64,000 nt of DNA from Phytophthora colocasiae (taxonomy: Eukaryota > Oomycota > Peronosporomycetes > Peronosporales > Peronosporaceae). The stretch is from contig JAGKQI010000091.1 in NCBI GenBank assembly GCA_018806915.1, positions 1,674,001 through 1,738,000 on the forward strand, read 5' to 3'. This document shows, in pieces, positions 9,521 to 21,237 of this stretch. Made by a program: the position numbers and the translations under genes. Numbering within the stretch: the stretch's first letter is position 1; every line of letters begins with the position of its first letter. The notes beneath the pieces are model-generated. The model was not told the origin of the DNA, did no database searches, and saw only the letters and a list, made by a program, of their open reading frames with translations.

Positions 9521-10720
9521 AAATGATGTGATTGGCTGAACTGCTTCAACTTGAAGCTGATTGGCGATGTGCTTTGTTACCTCGAGTAGGGAATGCGAAG
9601 CCAGCCGATATGCACTGCCTTGCTTGCAGAGCTGCACCGGATGTCTGAAATTGCAGGAAGTGTTGATTGCTTTTATTGACGAGGGTGATGCTGCAGCGGT
9701 CAGGTTGCTCATTGGTGTCTCGGCGGGATCGGCGGTGGGACCGCGTCACATTGAATGCGACAACGAGCAACGTCTTGCCGCACTCGGATGATCAACGATC
9801 ACCAGGCTGAGCAATGGCTCCGGCTTCCGTGGCGATCAGACTGCTACCAACGACGCAGACTGTGGTGGAGATCCCCCGTGCTATTTGGACCCCGGTCCGT
9901 ACATGTTTTTAGACGACCCAAGATAAAGCATGCATGACGAGGTAAGTGGGGAAGATTTCAAGAAGAACGAAGAATCAAGAAGAAAGAAGCACGTGCTACA
10001 TGTACATGTATGTATCCTTGGACCAAGGAGGCAGACGGAGCGGAGTCATTCATGTATGCCAACGACATGCAGCGAGGTACACAGTAAAGTCGCTCTCGAC
10101 AAGAGGAACATTATTTTTTGGATACTCTGCGTAGTCGACAGCTCGCCTTCAACAAGTGCTCGTACAAGAGACCACGTCCGTCAAGCACAACATTGAGACA
10201 AGGTTAACGTCGCCAAATCAGATGTGGTGAGCTGTTCTCGGCCTGCTAAAAAGCTACGTCAATGCAACAATTTACATGCCATGTAGTCGGCGACGAGCAG
10301 GTGACCTCACTGTTAGGACCTGTGCATCGTCGACGTTGACGTGCGCAAGAGGACCGCCCCCGAGACAAATCACCTTTCCCCCGTCCTCTTGACTTTCGGT
10401 CTCCAGGCTGGCTTCGTGTTGCAAAATTTTGGCACAAATAAATTGAGATAGTATTACCAGAATATTAGTATGCATCTGAAGACTAAGGTGAGAATTAACT
10501 AAAAGCTTTATTATACCAGCTTGAGCAGGACTCAATCGACACCCTGAGGTGGTGAAAATTTGAATGGTTTAACCATATTTAGCTACGGCGCAGCAGCAAT
10601 GAATCATGCAGTCCGATTGTTCACGCGTCCAGCAAATGCAGTGCACCTACATTACATGCACTGTATCACCTTGCGGTGATATTTGCAACAAATCTAATTA
10701 CACTACCGGTACATGGTGTA
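9521..10720. other. Non-coding duplicated stretch in unit 1
   Basis: No gene that I can support. A 76-codon frame at 9561-9791 is broken relative to its unit 2 counterpart (41848-42141) and matches nothing I recognise. The site 10083-10091 (agtaaagtc) is the intact empty target of the MULE found in unit 2. Confidence 0.5.
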
Positions 10721-11281
10721 CCAGTGTCGAAAATTCGCTGAGGTTATTCTTTGGGGGTCCAAATCCAAGGTGATCACGTAATCCGGAAGTACAAAATTGT
10801 GTTCGGGATGGTGGTGATTTTATTGAAACGCTGGAACATTGTTTTCTCAGTTGTCCAAAGCTAGGACAAATGTGGCGAATACTTTGGTGTAAATGGCGGG
10901 TGGCATTTCGAAGCACGCTGGAGTGGAAGCTTCTGCTTTTCCCATCCAACAGCGATATTGCCAGAAGCTGGAGAGAAGATCACGAGATCTTGTTGATACT
11001 GTGGAAAATACACACTGCGATTGTGTTCCACGCAACGTGAAGACTGCGCAACGACATTTACTTCGGCGAAACACAAGCGGTGGCGCCAAGTATCCCGAAC
11101 ATACAGGCTACCTTTCGAAGCCATTATCATTTCTTGTTTCGACACTCATCGAATTGGAATATTGACGGCGAAGCGCTTAATCGAGTATTTACGCGTTTGG
11201 GTTTTGAGCCCGAACGTACCGAATTGCTTCCAAATCTTCCAAGACAACGCACATGGATTCCACGATGTTAGAATTGTTAAT

Positions 11282-11806
11282 TGTTGTGGTTGCACTTCGC
11301 TGTCTATTCGCTGGGCCCCTGCTACGAGCCTCACGGTCTGCGCGTGCGAGGCGCGTGCCTCTGGGGGCTGCAGTTGAAGTGAAGCGAATACTGCGACCTG
11401 ATTGGCGGATCACCTGGGGTTGCGTGGATATGATTGGGCGAGACAGTTGAAGTCGGATCAACAGCTGTGATTAGCATGGATAATCACATGCATTGACGAG
11501 ACAGACCGTGTCCGTCCCAATCGGGTGTGTCCGTCCCAACTGGTTTTGAGTATGGACCGTGTCCGTCCCAATCGGGTGTGTCCGTTCCAGGACACTGTTA
11601 TTGGCCGACGGCCCGTGCCCGTCCCACTCAAGTGTGACCGCTGCACATGCATATAGTTAAATGAAGTCAAATGAGGGAAACGCTAGGAGAGCTACAGGAG
11701 TAGGAAGGAACAAGCAGGACAAAGCGGACTAACTCAAATAAACTCACTTTCAGATTTCCTTCCTTCTGCTCACATCGACAACAAGCCTCATTCGCCACTC
11801 TCAATT
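11282..11806 (+). repeat. Copia 5' LTR
   Basis: 525 bp. Internal repeats of the form gtgtccgtcccaatcgg occur around 11505-11590. The only difference I find from the 3' LTR is cgttccagg here against cgtcccagg there. Confidence 0.9.
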
Positions 11807-11810
11807 GGTT

Positions 11811-14800
11811 ATGAGCCCAAGCTACGCGGACACCGTCAAGCTCGTGGAAGACAACTACTTCCACTGGGAGTTCAACATGCGGATGAAGCTCTCTCGCAAG
11901 GGACTGCTGCCCCACATCATCAAGGCGGAGTTCGACCCGGTGAGCAACCGCATCACGGACGCATGGAAGACCGACGATCTGAAGGCCCTTGGCGTGATTG
12001 CTGGCGACGTCAGCCTCACGTTCCAAGTCTACATCCGTGGTGCAATGACTGCGATGGACGCGTGGACCATGCTCCAGGAGCAGTTCAACCGGAACACGAT
12101 CAAGAACCGACTCCTCGTCACCAAGAAGTTGCACAACTTCAAGATGGAGCCCGGTACGCGGTTCGCAACGCATGTGGACCGGTTCAAGGAGATCGTGCTC
12201 CAGATGGAGACGATTGGGGAGCCTCTGGACGAGACTCGTCAGCTCGTGCTCCTACTCGGCAGTTTGACGGACGAGTACCGGATGATCAGCACCGTGCTCG
12301 AGAACACGCCGAACATGACACTCTCGTACGCGATCCAAGCGATTTCTGGTGTTGAAGCCTCGGATGAATCGTCATCGGCTCAAGAGAAGGCGTTCGCAAC
12401 GAAGAGGAAGGACGGCGGCAAGCACCGATTCGCGGGCAAGTGCTTCTACTGTAAGAAGGCTGGCCACAAGGAGTTCGAGTGCCGTAAGAAGAAGGCCGAC
12501 GCGGGACGTGGACAAGTGGCTCAAGAGCAAGCGTCTGACTACGCGTTCACGGCAACGGGTGCGATGGAGAAAACGGAGTGGCTTGTGGACTCCGGTGCAA
12601 GCTCGCACATGACCAGCGTCCGAGACAAGTTCGTGTCCATGATGGAGCTGAAGACGCCGGTCCGCATTACCATCGCGGACGGTACCAAGATCGACGCTGT
12701 TGCAAAGGGCACCGTCGGGTTGAAGCTGATGGACGGTACGTCTGTTACGCTGTCGGATGTGTTGTACATCCCTGGAGTTGATGGAAGCCTCATCTCGGTT
12801 GCGAAGCTGGCCGAGAAGGACGTCGTCGCGCAGTTCACCAAGGACAAGTGCGTCTTTCGCTATGGCGACGCTACCGTCATGGAGGCCAAGCGCTGTGGAA
12901 ACGTCTACAAGTTGAAGACAATGGGGGACGAGGTGTGCCGTGCGGCGACGGCATCTCGTAAGGAGCCATGGGCTATTGTGCACGCCCGCCTCGGACACAT
13001 CCCGTTCAAGCGCTATGAACAGCTGCTGACCATGGCAGAAGGTGTGCCTCGTGTTACGGATGGCGTCACTAGTGACAACGTTTGCGCAGGCTGCTGCATG
13101 GGCAAGATGAGAGCCGACGACTATCCCCGACACCCGGAGAAGCTCGTCAAGAGTGCAGGCGTACTGGATTTGGTGCATACGGATATGATGGGTCCGATGC
13201 AGACCAAGACTCCCGGTGGCTGCACGTACGCCGTGACCTTCATTGACGACTACTCACGCCACGTGACGGTCTACTTCATGAAGGCCAAATCGGAGGTGCT
13301 GTCCAAGTTGAAGATCTACAAGGCAGCAATGGAGAACGCGACAGGCAAGACGATCAAGCGCCTACGTTCGGACAATGGCGGCGAGTACACAGGCAAACAA
13401 TTCAGGGCCTACCTCGACCGCAGCGGCATCAAGCACGAGAAGACGGTGCCGTACACGCCTCAGCAGAATGGACTGGCTGAGCGCATGACCCGAAGTCTGG
13501 TGGAAATGGCGCGCTGCATGCTCTACCACGAGGACATCGAGAAGAAATGGTGGGCTGAATCAGTCAACACGGCGGCGTGGATCATCAACCGGATCCCCAA
13601 TTCGGTCAACGTGAAGACACCCTACGAAATTGTGCACGGGACCAAGCCGCAGCTCAAGAACATGAAGGTGTTTGGTGCACTTGGCTACGCACACATCCCC
13701 GACGAGAAGCGCCGCAAGCTGGATGCTAAGGCCTTCAAGTGTCGTTTCATGGGCTACGAGAATGGTGTCAAGGGATACCGAGTTCTCAATGTGGCGACAG
13801 GCAAGGTGCAAATCGTGCGCACTGTCAAGTTTATGGAGACGACGAGCCTGCAGCACGTGGTGCCCAAGTCTGAGCTGGACGACGACGAAGTCGCAGCTAC
13901 GGAGCCTAGCCACGATGGACTTCAGCCAGAGGAATCGAAGCAACTCGTGCCAACCGTCGCTGAAGCTGGTGACGTGATCCCACTTCAACGTGACGCGGGT
14001 GTAGACGATGCGATTGTGCCATACGGTTCGACCCATCCTATGACTACCCGGTCGCGAGCTCGCCACATTGACGAGACGACGGATCCTGAAGAGGCAGGAG
14101 CCCGCAAGAAGCAGGTCGTGGCGCCGTCCACATCAGGCACGAAGCGACAGAAGATGATCCAAGGCAGAGCTCAGGTGCACGAAGACCAGCTCGCCATTGA
14201 AGGTGGCCAAGCGATGGCTGCAACGGAGGAGGTCCCGCGGACGTATGAAGAAGCCATGGCAAGTGCGGACCAAGTGGAATGGAAGCGAGCGATGCAGAGC
14301 GAGTTGAAGTCTCTTGTCGCCAACAAGACGTGGCAGTTGGTACCGAGACCAGCACACCAGCGGCCGATCGGCTGCCGTTGGGTATTCGCGTTGAAGCGCA
14401 ACGAGAAAGGACAAGTCATTCGGCACAAGGCCCGTCTCGTAGCCAAGGGGTATTCGTAACGACACGGCGTGGACTACGAAGAGACATACGCGCCAGTGGC
14501 TTACCTGAACTCGATCCGTGCCAAGTTGGCGAAGTGCGCCGCTGAAGGATTCGAGATTGAGCAGTGTGACGTCGATACTGCGTTCCTGTACGGCAAACTG
14601 GAGGAGGAGATCTACATGGAGCTGCCTCAAGGACTCCGAGACCTGTTGGCACTGGCTGAAGCGGAAGGTGAAGACGACGTCGTGTGCATGCTGCTTCAGA
14701 GTTTGTATGGACTCAAGCAGGCATCGCGTGTCTGGAACGAGACAATCGACGCACACCTAAAGCGGATGGGATTCAAGTCTGCCGACGCGGACCCGTGCAT

Positions 14801-15830
14801 CTACACACGCGGTCAAGGTGATGACGAGTGCATTGTGTGCCTCTACGTGGATGACATGCTGATTGCCTCGCGGCAGAAGGCTGTCATTGCGTCGGTGAAG
14901 GCTGGAATCGCGGAGAAGTTCCGGATCAAGGATCTCGGCCGTGCTCACTTCATTCTCGGGATCGAGATCGACTACGACATGAAGGGAAGAACGCTACGCA
15001 TCAGCCAACAAGCGTACGCTGAGTCGATCATCAAGAGGTTTGGACAGGAGAACGCAAAGCCATGCTCGGCTCAGCTGGAACCAGGTGTGCATCTGACCAA
15101 GGTCGACGAACCGCAGACCGAAGCTGACAAGGCCAAGATGAGGTCGAAGCCCTACCGGTCGCTAGTTGGTAGTCTGATGTACCTGGCATGCGGGACTCGA
15201 CCAGACATTGCGGTGGCTGTTGCCAAGTTGAGCCGGTTCTTGGAAAATCCTGGACAGAAGCACTGGGACGCCGGGATTCGGGTGGTTCGCTATCTACTGA
15301 TGACCAAGGACGTGGGCATCACGTACGACGGACTACTAGGGACGGAACTCGTCGCCTACTCGGATGCGGACTGGGCCGGCAACCGTGATGACCGTCGATC
15401 CGTGAGCGGCATGATGCTTATGATGCGCGGTGCTCCCGTGGTGTGGCGCTCTACGTTTCAGAAGACTGTCGCGCTCAGCTCAACGGAGGCCGAGTACATG
15501 GCGCTGAGCGACTGTGTGAAGGAGTGTGTCTGGATGCGCCGACTGCTGAAGGACATTGGTGCTGAACAAGTGGGGGCTACCGTGATCTACGAGGACAACC
15601 AAGGTGCGATGGCCCTGGCTAAGAACGTCGGTTACCAAGCTCGCACCAAGCACATCGACATTCGCTACCACTTCATTCGCGAGAAGGTGGTGAGCAACGA
15701 AGTCGAGCTGGAGTACATCGACACCAAGAACCAGCTCGCCGACTACATGACGAAGGGTCTGACGTCGAAGACGCTACGCTACTTGATGATGCGGAGCAAC
15801 GTTGGCCCCAACCTCGAGACATCAAATTGA
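11811..15830 (+). pseudogene. Copia gag-pol polyprotein, one nonsense codon
   Basis: A 1339-codon frame, open except for TAA at 14457-14459 (codon 883). The context ARLVAKGYS-stop-RHGVDYEETYAPV shows that a CAA glutamine codon of the reverse transcriptase became TAA by one C-to-T change. Order along the protein: gag; CCHC knuckle CFYCKKAGHKEFEC (about residue 211); protease WLVDSGASSHMT (about 257); integrase with HTDMMGP, FIDDYSR and PQQNGLAERM; reverse transcriptase with YVDDML (about 1013); RNase H with SDADWAGN, SSTEAEYMAL and EDNQGAMAL. This integrase-before-RT order defines Copia. The near-identical LTRs say the element moved very recently, so the nonsense change is new or was tolerated by complementation in trans. 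Confidence 0.92.
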
Positions 15831-15837
15831 GTGGGGG

Positions 15838-16362
15838 TGTTGTGGTTGCACTTCGCTGTCTATTCGCTGGGCCCCTGCTACGAGCCTCACGGTCTGCGCG
15901 TGCGAGGCGCGTGCCTCTGGGGGCTGCAGTTGAAGTGAAGCGAATACTGCGACCTGATTGGCGGATCACCTGGGGTTGCGTGGATATGATTGGGCGAGAC
16001 AGTTGAAGTCGGATCAACAGCTGTGATTAGCATGGATAATCACATGCATTGACGAGACAGACCGTGTCCGTCCCAATCGGGTGTGTCCGTCCCAACTGGT
16101 TTTGAGTATGGACCGTGTCCGTCCCAATCGGGTGTGTCCGTCCCAGGACACTGTTATTGGCCGACGGCCCGTGCCCGTCCCACTCAAGTGTGACCGCTGC
16201 ACATGCATATAGTTAAATGAAGTCAAATGAGGGAAACGCTAGGAGAGCTACAGGAGTAGGAAGGAACAAGCAGGACAAAGCGGACTAACTCAAATAAACT
16301 CACTTTCAGATTTCCTTCCTTCTGCTCACATCGACAACAAGCCTCATTCGCCACTCTCAATT
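15838..16362 (+). repeat. Copia 3' LTR
   Basis: 525 bp, same length as the 5' LTR. It is followed by the TSD ttaat at 16363-16367. Confidence 0.9.
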
Positions 16363-16446
16363 TTAATAACGTAGTAGCATAGGTCTGCAAAACGACTGTC
16401 CGCTAAAAGTTAATCAACTATTCTCCTCCCCCAGTGTCGAAAATTC

Positions 16447-16869
16447 AAGGACAAACCGCTCGCCTCAAACGAGTCGCCCAATCAGCCGCGTTGACGACGG
16501 TGAGGTGGCGCGACTTGCTAATCACAACGCAGGGTGGGACCCCGTCGACGAGCGCAGCAACGAAGCATCACGTCCATGTTGCAAGGTCCGATAATCGAAC
16601 TCCGATTGTACAATAAGCCGGAGAATGCTCGTGCCCTGCACAGACAAATCTCAAGCAGTAGCCTGTTAGGACAATTTCACGTGAATGGGGCAAATTTTGC
16701 CGTTTAGAAGTTCACGACATGTTGCGGGTTTCCTTTCTAGTGTATTCATTTTTGTATATTCTTGAACTCGTGTTCTTCACTCCGCTATCTAGTACACCAA
16801 CGTTCTCTTCTATTGTTTTACGCGTGGAATTGCCGGCGGTGCCAACACTTAAGTTATTGTCGTCAGCGT
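16447..16869. other. Non-coding duplicated stretch (unit 1)
   Basis: Continuation of the duplicated spacer, matching 45435-45865 in unit 2. No gene seen. It ends with the hAT target site gtcagcgt at 16862-16869. Confidence 0.5.
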
Positions 16870-17871
16870 CAGGGGTCTGAATAAAAAATTTCAGTATCGA
16901 TAAAATCAGTTTTTAAAAATAAAAAAACGGATTACTGGGATATTCACAAAAAATAAAATATGATATTTCTCGAAAATTGCAATACAATATAACATAAGTG
17001 CTTGCATAGCAATGGCAAGACACAATTGAACTGATGGACGTCCTAACCCGAGAAGCCAGCTCTTTTGCGTTCATTATACTCCATACTGACCACCTAACTA
17101 CCTTAAATCACTGGCCAACAGCAAACACGTACGAATCCTTTTGCATGGTGACCTTTTCATTCTCAAAAACTCCCGCTCAGTCTAAACAATGACGAAGGAG
17201 CAGCACATCGCAAGCTCCTCGAGCTGCTGGAGCACATGAAGAAGTTCCAGAGCATCACTAAGAAGCTGCAGTGCGACGATATCGATTTGGCGGATGTCCG
17301 CCTGCTTTTTGACTCGGTTATTAGCGAGTACCCCACGATGCGTGCCCAGCTTAACGCGAACGCTAGTATAGTCCACTCTCCTATATTTGAAGCGGCGCCG
17401 TCAAAGTGATCAACGGTGGCACGCTTTCCAAAGGCTGAGGTAGATGCGGTGAAGGCATTCGAGGTGGCGAAGTGTGAAGACAAGCGCAAGAAACGCCAAG
17501 ATGACTACGCGACGCGGATTCTTCTTGCTGGGCCAAACAAGCGTCCCAGTCGTGCCAACTACAGTCTGCTGTTGAAGGAACTGCCGCCGACTTCGAATGC
17601 ATGTGAGCGTTTTTTTTTCACAGTGCAAGCTTGTGCTCACCCCCCAACGCACTTGTATGCTCCCAGCGAATTTTGAACTCGTCATGTTTCTTCGTGCGAA
17701 CAGGAATATGTGGGATGTAACGACATTGGCTTCAGTTGGTAGCGAGCAGGAGCATTAATTCATATTGCAGTTATTGCGGCCGCTTTTATTATTGCAGCGT
17801 GTTGTATTGAGATTATTACTACTGCAGCAACTACAGCCAATTCCGTGTAATACTGAATTGGACAAGGCCTG
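16870..17871 (+). mobile_element. Short hAT element with decayed transposase remnant
   Basis: 1002 bp, beginning caggggtctg and ending caaggcctg, with an 8-bp TSD gtcagcgt (16862-16869, 17872-17879). The corresponding site in unit 2 (about 45858-45865, one base changed) is empty. Codons from about 17190 to 17640 resemble the C-terminal half of the larger hAT transposase in this window: HRKLLELLEHMKKFQSITKKL, then DVRLLFDSVI, then a TSNACERFF motif. There is a frame break near 17405 and no proper end. It is non-autonomous and was inserted in unit 1 after the duplication. Confidence 0.82.
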
Positions 17872-17879
17872 GTCAGCGT

Positions 17880-18345
17880 GACAAAATCAGACGGGGTTTA
17901 AGCGTTGCAGCGTCCACCGAAACGATCGAGTTTTTTTAATCTACACAAAGATACATGACATGACATAACCTGGTAGCGGCAAGTGAATGTCTCCCGCCCG
18001 TCGAAGCGTAACCCGATCAATCAATTAGGCCGGGAGTGCGGGAAACAGACCCTCGTCTGACTTGCAAAGTTCTCGGGCCTCTCTTTCTATTCGATGTTAT
18101 CCTAAACACCAAATGTGATCTTATACAGTAAAGACGCACCGACGGACGCAAATGTGACGTCTCCGAAAATGACGTCAAACGGGAAACACATGCGGAGCGT
18201 TACAAGAGCCGAAATTTGTGATTATATTGTAGGCCAATCAGACCCGGAGTCTGTTTCGCGCTGTAGTCGACGCTGCATTGTCCAGTGGACAATTAGAGAA
18301 GCAATGTCCACGCCATGCAACGTCTGAACCAGCGAGTAGGATTTG
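17880..18345. other. Non-coding duplicated stretch with possible transposon footprint
   Basis: Matches unit 2 around 45866-46331 and 48855-48890. At 18291-18305 it reads aat-tagagaagc-aat, at exactly the point where unit 2 holds the PIF/Harbinger element between two aat copies. No gene seen. Confidence 0.45.
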
Positions 18346-18892
18346 CTCCGCTTTGTCAACTGTGACACTTGTCAACTTGACACTGTCAAGTGTCACCCCT
18401 TAGTTTTTTTTTAAGATAGTCCGAACAACCGCAGAGCAGAGAGAGGGCGAAAGGCGCGTGCAGTGGCTCGGAAACGAAGGCAGTTCAAGCTAAAGTCTGA
18501 ACTTTTGTATTCAAGGCTGCTACGCTTTGCATTTATGAAACCCGCAGCATGCGCGTCGTTATTAGCTCTTTGTATACTAATACAGTGTATTCAGCAAGGC
18601 ATACAAGTCTACAACACGTGTCATCAGACGTTGGAAGGCAGGCAAAGGGTCAAAAACAAAGGCTGCTCAGATGAAGCGCTCCCGTGCAGGTGGCGCAGCT
18701 AAGGCCTTGTGTGATGAAAGAGCAGGCCAGCACGTTGAAGGCCTTATCGTGGCTAGACGATAACGTAGGAGAAGGACGGTGACGTCGTAGATGACATATC
18801 CAGAAGGAAGGATTGCAAACAGCTGCAGCGGGTTTCTCCTATCTCTACACTACACCTTGAGTTTATCCTATCATTGGATTTGTTTGGCACAA
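18346..18892. other. Unit 1-specific segment of about 550 bp
   Basis: Present in unit 1 but replaced in unit 2 by about 20 bp. Near its left end (about 18362-18395) it has a hairpin with tgacacttg/caagtgtca arms. An open frame at 18463-18702 (79 codons) has no features I recognise. Whether this is an insertion in unit 1 or a deletion in unit 2 is not decided by the sequence. Confidence 0.4.
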
Positions 18893-18900
18893 AAACCTCA

Positions 18901-18916
18901 GCTCATTCTACCTTTT
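18901..18916 (+). promoter_or_regulatory. Oomycete initiator (Inr) element, unit 1
   Basis: gctcattctacctttt matches the oomycete core-promoter consensus GCTCATTYYNCAWTTT at 15 of 16 positions. It lies 39 bp before the ATG of the secreted-protein gene, the normal distance for this element around the transcription start. Confidence 0.75.
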
Positions 18917-18955
18917 GCAGCGTCAAGCGCAAACGTTCTATTGGGTCATTGCACC

Positions 18956-20862
18956 ATGGCTTGGCTTAAGGTGGTTGTTGCCACTGTGGCGTTGATTGCC
19001 AATGCGTCTGGTTCATCTGGTGTCATCGTCAATAAGTATAGTACTCCTCGACCAGTAACGACGGCTCCGACAGTAGTGCATCGCTCCGGTTCAGGCTCGG
19101 TTTCAGGCTCGGGATCGATGGATACAATCATTGCGGCGCTGTCCGCTTCTGCCTCTGCGTCGGGTACTCGTACTGCGTCATTTGCCGCAGCTTTCGACGT
19201 GTTTTCGGGCTCCGGTTCGGGTTCTTCACAGTCTTCGAGGTCAAGCGCGTCATCGGCTGAGGACGTTGCAGTAACGGCGACAACCTCGTCGTCTTCTAAT
19301 TACTCGGCGGTGATCAAGGTCGGGTCGAAGTCGTACCAATTGGCTACACCTCTTACTTCTAGGAGTTCCGTAGTGCCGACGTACCGGAACTGGGCGGGTC
19401 CTCGTACAGTTCAAGAAGACGCAGCGTGCTGGCGTAAAGCTTTTACGTTATGGACGTGTGTCCGTCCAATTTCGACCGGAATGACGCTACCAATACGTGC
19501 TGGACCGAATGTCCGATCGAATTTCCGGTCGAGTGTGGACTGGAGTGCATCCGTCAGAACGACGACTGCGGACGAGAAATCTTCTACAAGGTCAGTTCCG
19601 TGATCAACGTGGGGCTTAACGGTATCATGGACAACTGGTTCGGCAAGTTTTCTCAAATGGCCAAGGCGATTCGCACTACCGTCATGTGCTCGTGTATTAT
19701 TCTAAGCTTGATCCGAGCTATGCTACGTTACATCCGTACAGTCAAAGCTTCGGACCCGCAGGCTTCTCAGGACAAAATCATGGCTGCGCTGTACCAGTCT
19801 AACGCTGTGGTGGTGGAACTCCCCATTACCATTAAGTTGTGTATGGGTGGAAAGGCTACGAAGATGTGGTGGCTGGCAGACCGAATTATGGCCTCAACGC
19901 AGTTCATTCTCTCTCAGGTGCTTGCCTACGACGACGAGATCGTCACGAGTTTTAGCCGCTTCAAAGCTTTCCTGAAAGGAGCCAACTTCACGGCTCCACC
20001 TGAGACGATCACGGAGGGGGAGATCGGATATCTCAAGGACGCCTTGCAGTCCAAGTCGACTTGTGGTCACGATTTACGAGGCCTGGTTGATCGCACGTGG
20101 GCTACGGTTCAAGCTCTGACGGATCAGAACCCGGGGATTTCTAAGGATCAGCTCCGAGTTGCAGTTCAAGACACGGACCTCGTGAAGACGGACATCGCTA
20201 CGGTGACGAGCAACTGTATGGAACTCTTGGTCGACCAGTCCAATGTGGCGACGGCCTACGCAACCCGTGACAAGCTCCGTAAAACCTTCGGTGTCATCGT
20301 GGACGACCTCATCACGAATGGAAAGAGCAACAACGGTTCATCCTACGAAGCAAACGAGAACACGTACTATTACCTGAACCAAGCCTTGTCCTTTTGGATC
20401 GTCAAGGGGTTCGATATGAGCGGTATCTCCAGTATGATCTCTGATTATTTCATGTCCATCTGCGGACCCACACAGTTCATCGGGGAGGTAGACGATGGTA
20501 CTCATCCGCACACATTGGGATTGAATACGATACAGAAGGCCTTCCAGAACAGCACCATGTCTTGGACGAAGAAAGGAGATGGCCAAGTCATTATCAATTT
20601 CCAGAGTTACGACACCAAGAATGTGACGGTGAATATCATGTCTGGAGGAGACAAGGTCGATGAAGTGGACGTTGTTGCAGGCGGGAAAGCCACGTGGAAA
20701 TCCACGGTTGCTAAACTAGGTGGCAAGACATTGTATCTGGATCGCTGGCGTCCGGGATTCTTGGGACTTCCTGGTACTGGTGGTGGATCTTTGATGTTGT
20801 GGGTACCACACGCAGCTGAAGGCGGGCATTTAGATTTGAACGCAAGGCTGAACGTTAGTTAG
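18956..20862 (+). pseudogene. Secreted serine- and cysteine-rich protein, frameshifted copy
   Basis: Unit 1 copy of the gene that is intact at 48969-50882. It has the same signal peptide, Ser/Gly-rich stretch and downstream domain, but two extra T bases at about 19441-19444 (aaagcttttacg against aaagcttacg) shift the frame just after the first conserved CWRKA. The downstream part stays open in its own frame to the same stop at 20862, so the break is recent. The initiator element 39 bp upstream is preserved. Confidence 0.85.
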
Positions 20863-21237
20863 ACGTCGAGACTCGATCTTAGAATCGAGAGTTCGCAGGA
20901 TAGAGTTAGTAAAAGTTAGAGTGAAAGTGTAAACTTATGAGCAGATGAATCAATTCTTTATTGTGGAATACTCGGGTATGTTTTACTTCGAAGTCTGAAC
21001 GTAGAAAACTGACACTCGTAACAATGCGATGGTAGATAAAGATTACAGACTGTAGCGTCTGAGAGTGCCCACACCGGGGTGCTATTAGCGCCCTCAAATG
21101 CCAGATTTGGCACCAGGATAGAATTGCACACCGCCACCGGGAAGCTAAACAGATTAGCTTTGAGGCCATTAGGGCCACATCTGGAGCTAAATTTGTCTCT
21201 GAAAATAGCACCAGCAGAGTGGTGAACAGTCTACAAG
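20863..21237. other. Intergenic, 3' side of the secreted-protein copy (unit 1)
   Basis: 375 bp with no coding signal. It includes the imperfect hairpin gactcgatcttagaatcgagag near 20870, just after the stop, which may be part of the 3' end. It is practically identical at 50883-51257. Confidence 0.4.

Larger units (their letters stand above)
11282..16362 (+). mobile_element. Ty1/Copia LTR retrotransposon, nearly intact
   Basis: 5081 bp with two 525-bp LTRs (11282-11806, 15838-16362) that differ by one base as far as I can read. It is flanked by the 5-bp TSD ttaat (11277-11281 and 16363-16367). LTRs begin TG but end in ATT instead of CA. A tRNA-Met-like primer site (tggttatgagccc) follows the 5' LTR at once and contains the gag ATG. 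A polypurine tract (gagtggggg) directly precedes the 3' LTR. It is inserted inside the LINE fragment and is absent from unit 2, so it is younger than the duplication. Confidence 0.93.
10737..16430 (+). mobile_element. 5'-truncated LINE fragment, split by a Copia insertion
   Basis: LINE sequence occupies 10737-11281 and 16368-16430 (608 bp without the Copia). Translation on the plus strand shows a reverse-transcriptase-associated zinc-binding motif: C-x-RDGGDFIETLEHCFLSCP followed by MWRILWCKW, seen at the C-terminus of non-LTR retrotransposon ORF2. The insert is flanked by a 16-bp direct repeat, ccagtgtcgaaaattc, at 10721-10736 and 16431-16446. Unit 2 has a single copy of that site at 45419-45434. 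A truncated 5' end with a long TSD fits target-primed reverse transcription. No poly(A) tail is obvious. Confidence 0.75.

Noticed and set aside
9561..9791. 76-codon frame with AFIDEGDAAAVRLLIG, longer in unit 2 (41848-42141)
   Set aside because: Broken in one unit and lacking recognisable motifs, signal peptide or splice context; kept only as a note in the non-coding entries.
12372..13178. 268-codon minus-strand frame inside the Copia element
   Set aside because: Shadow of the gag-pol frame; no domain pattern.
18360..18396. Hairpin tgacacttg/caagtgtca as the end of a MITE
   Set aside because: I could not find a matching inverted end or a TSD on the other side of the segment.
18463..18702. 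79-codon frame with a hydrophobic stretch in the unit 1-specific segment
   Set aside because: No homologue or start context that I can support; the hydrophobic run alone is not enough.
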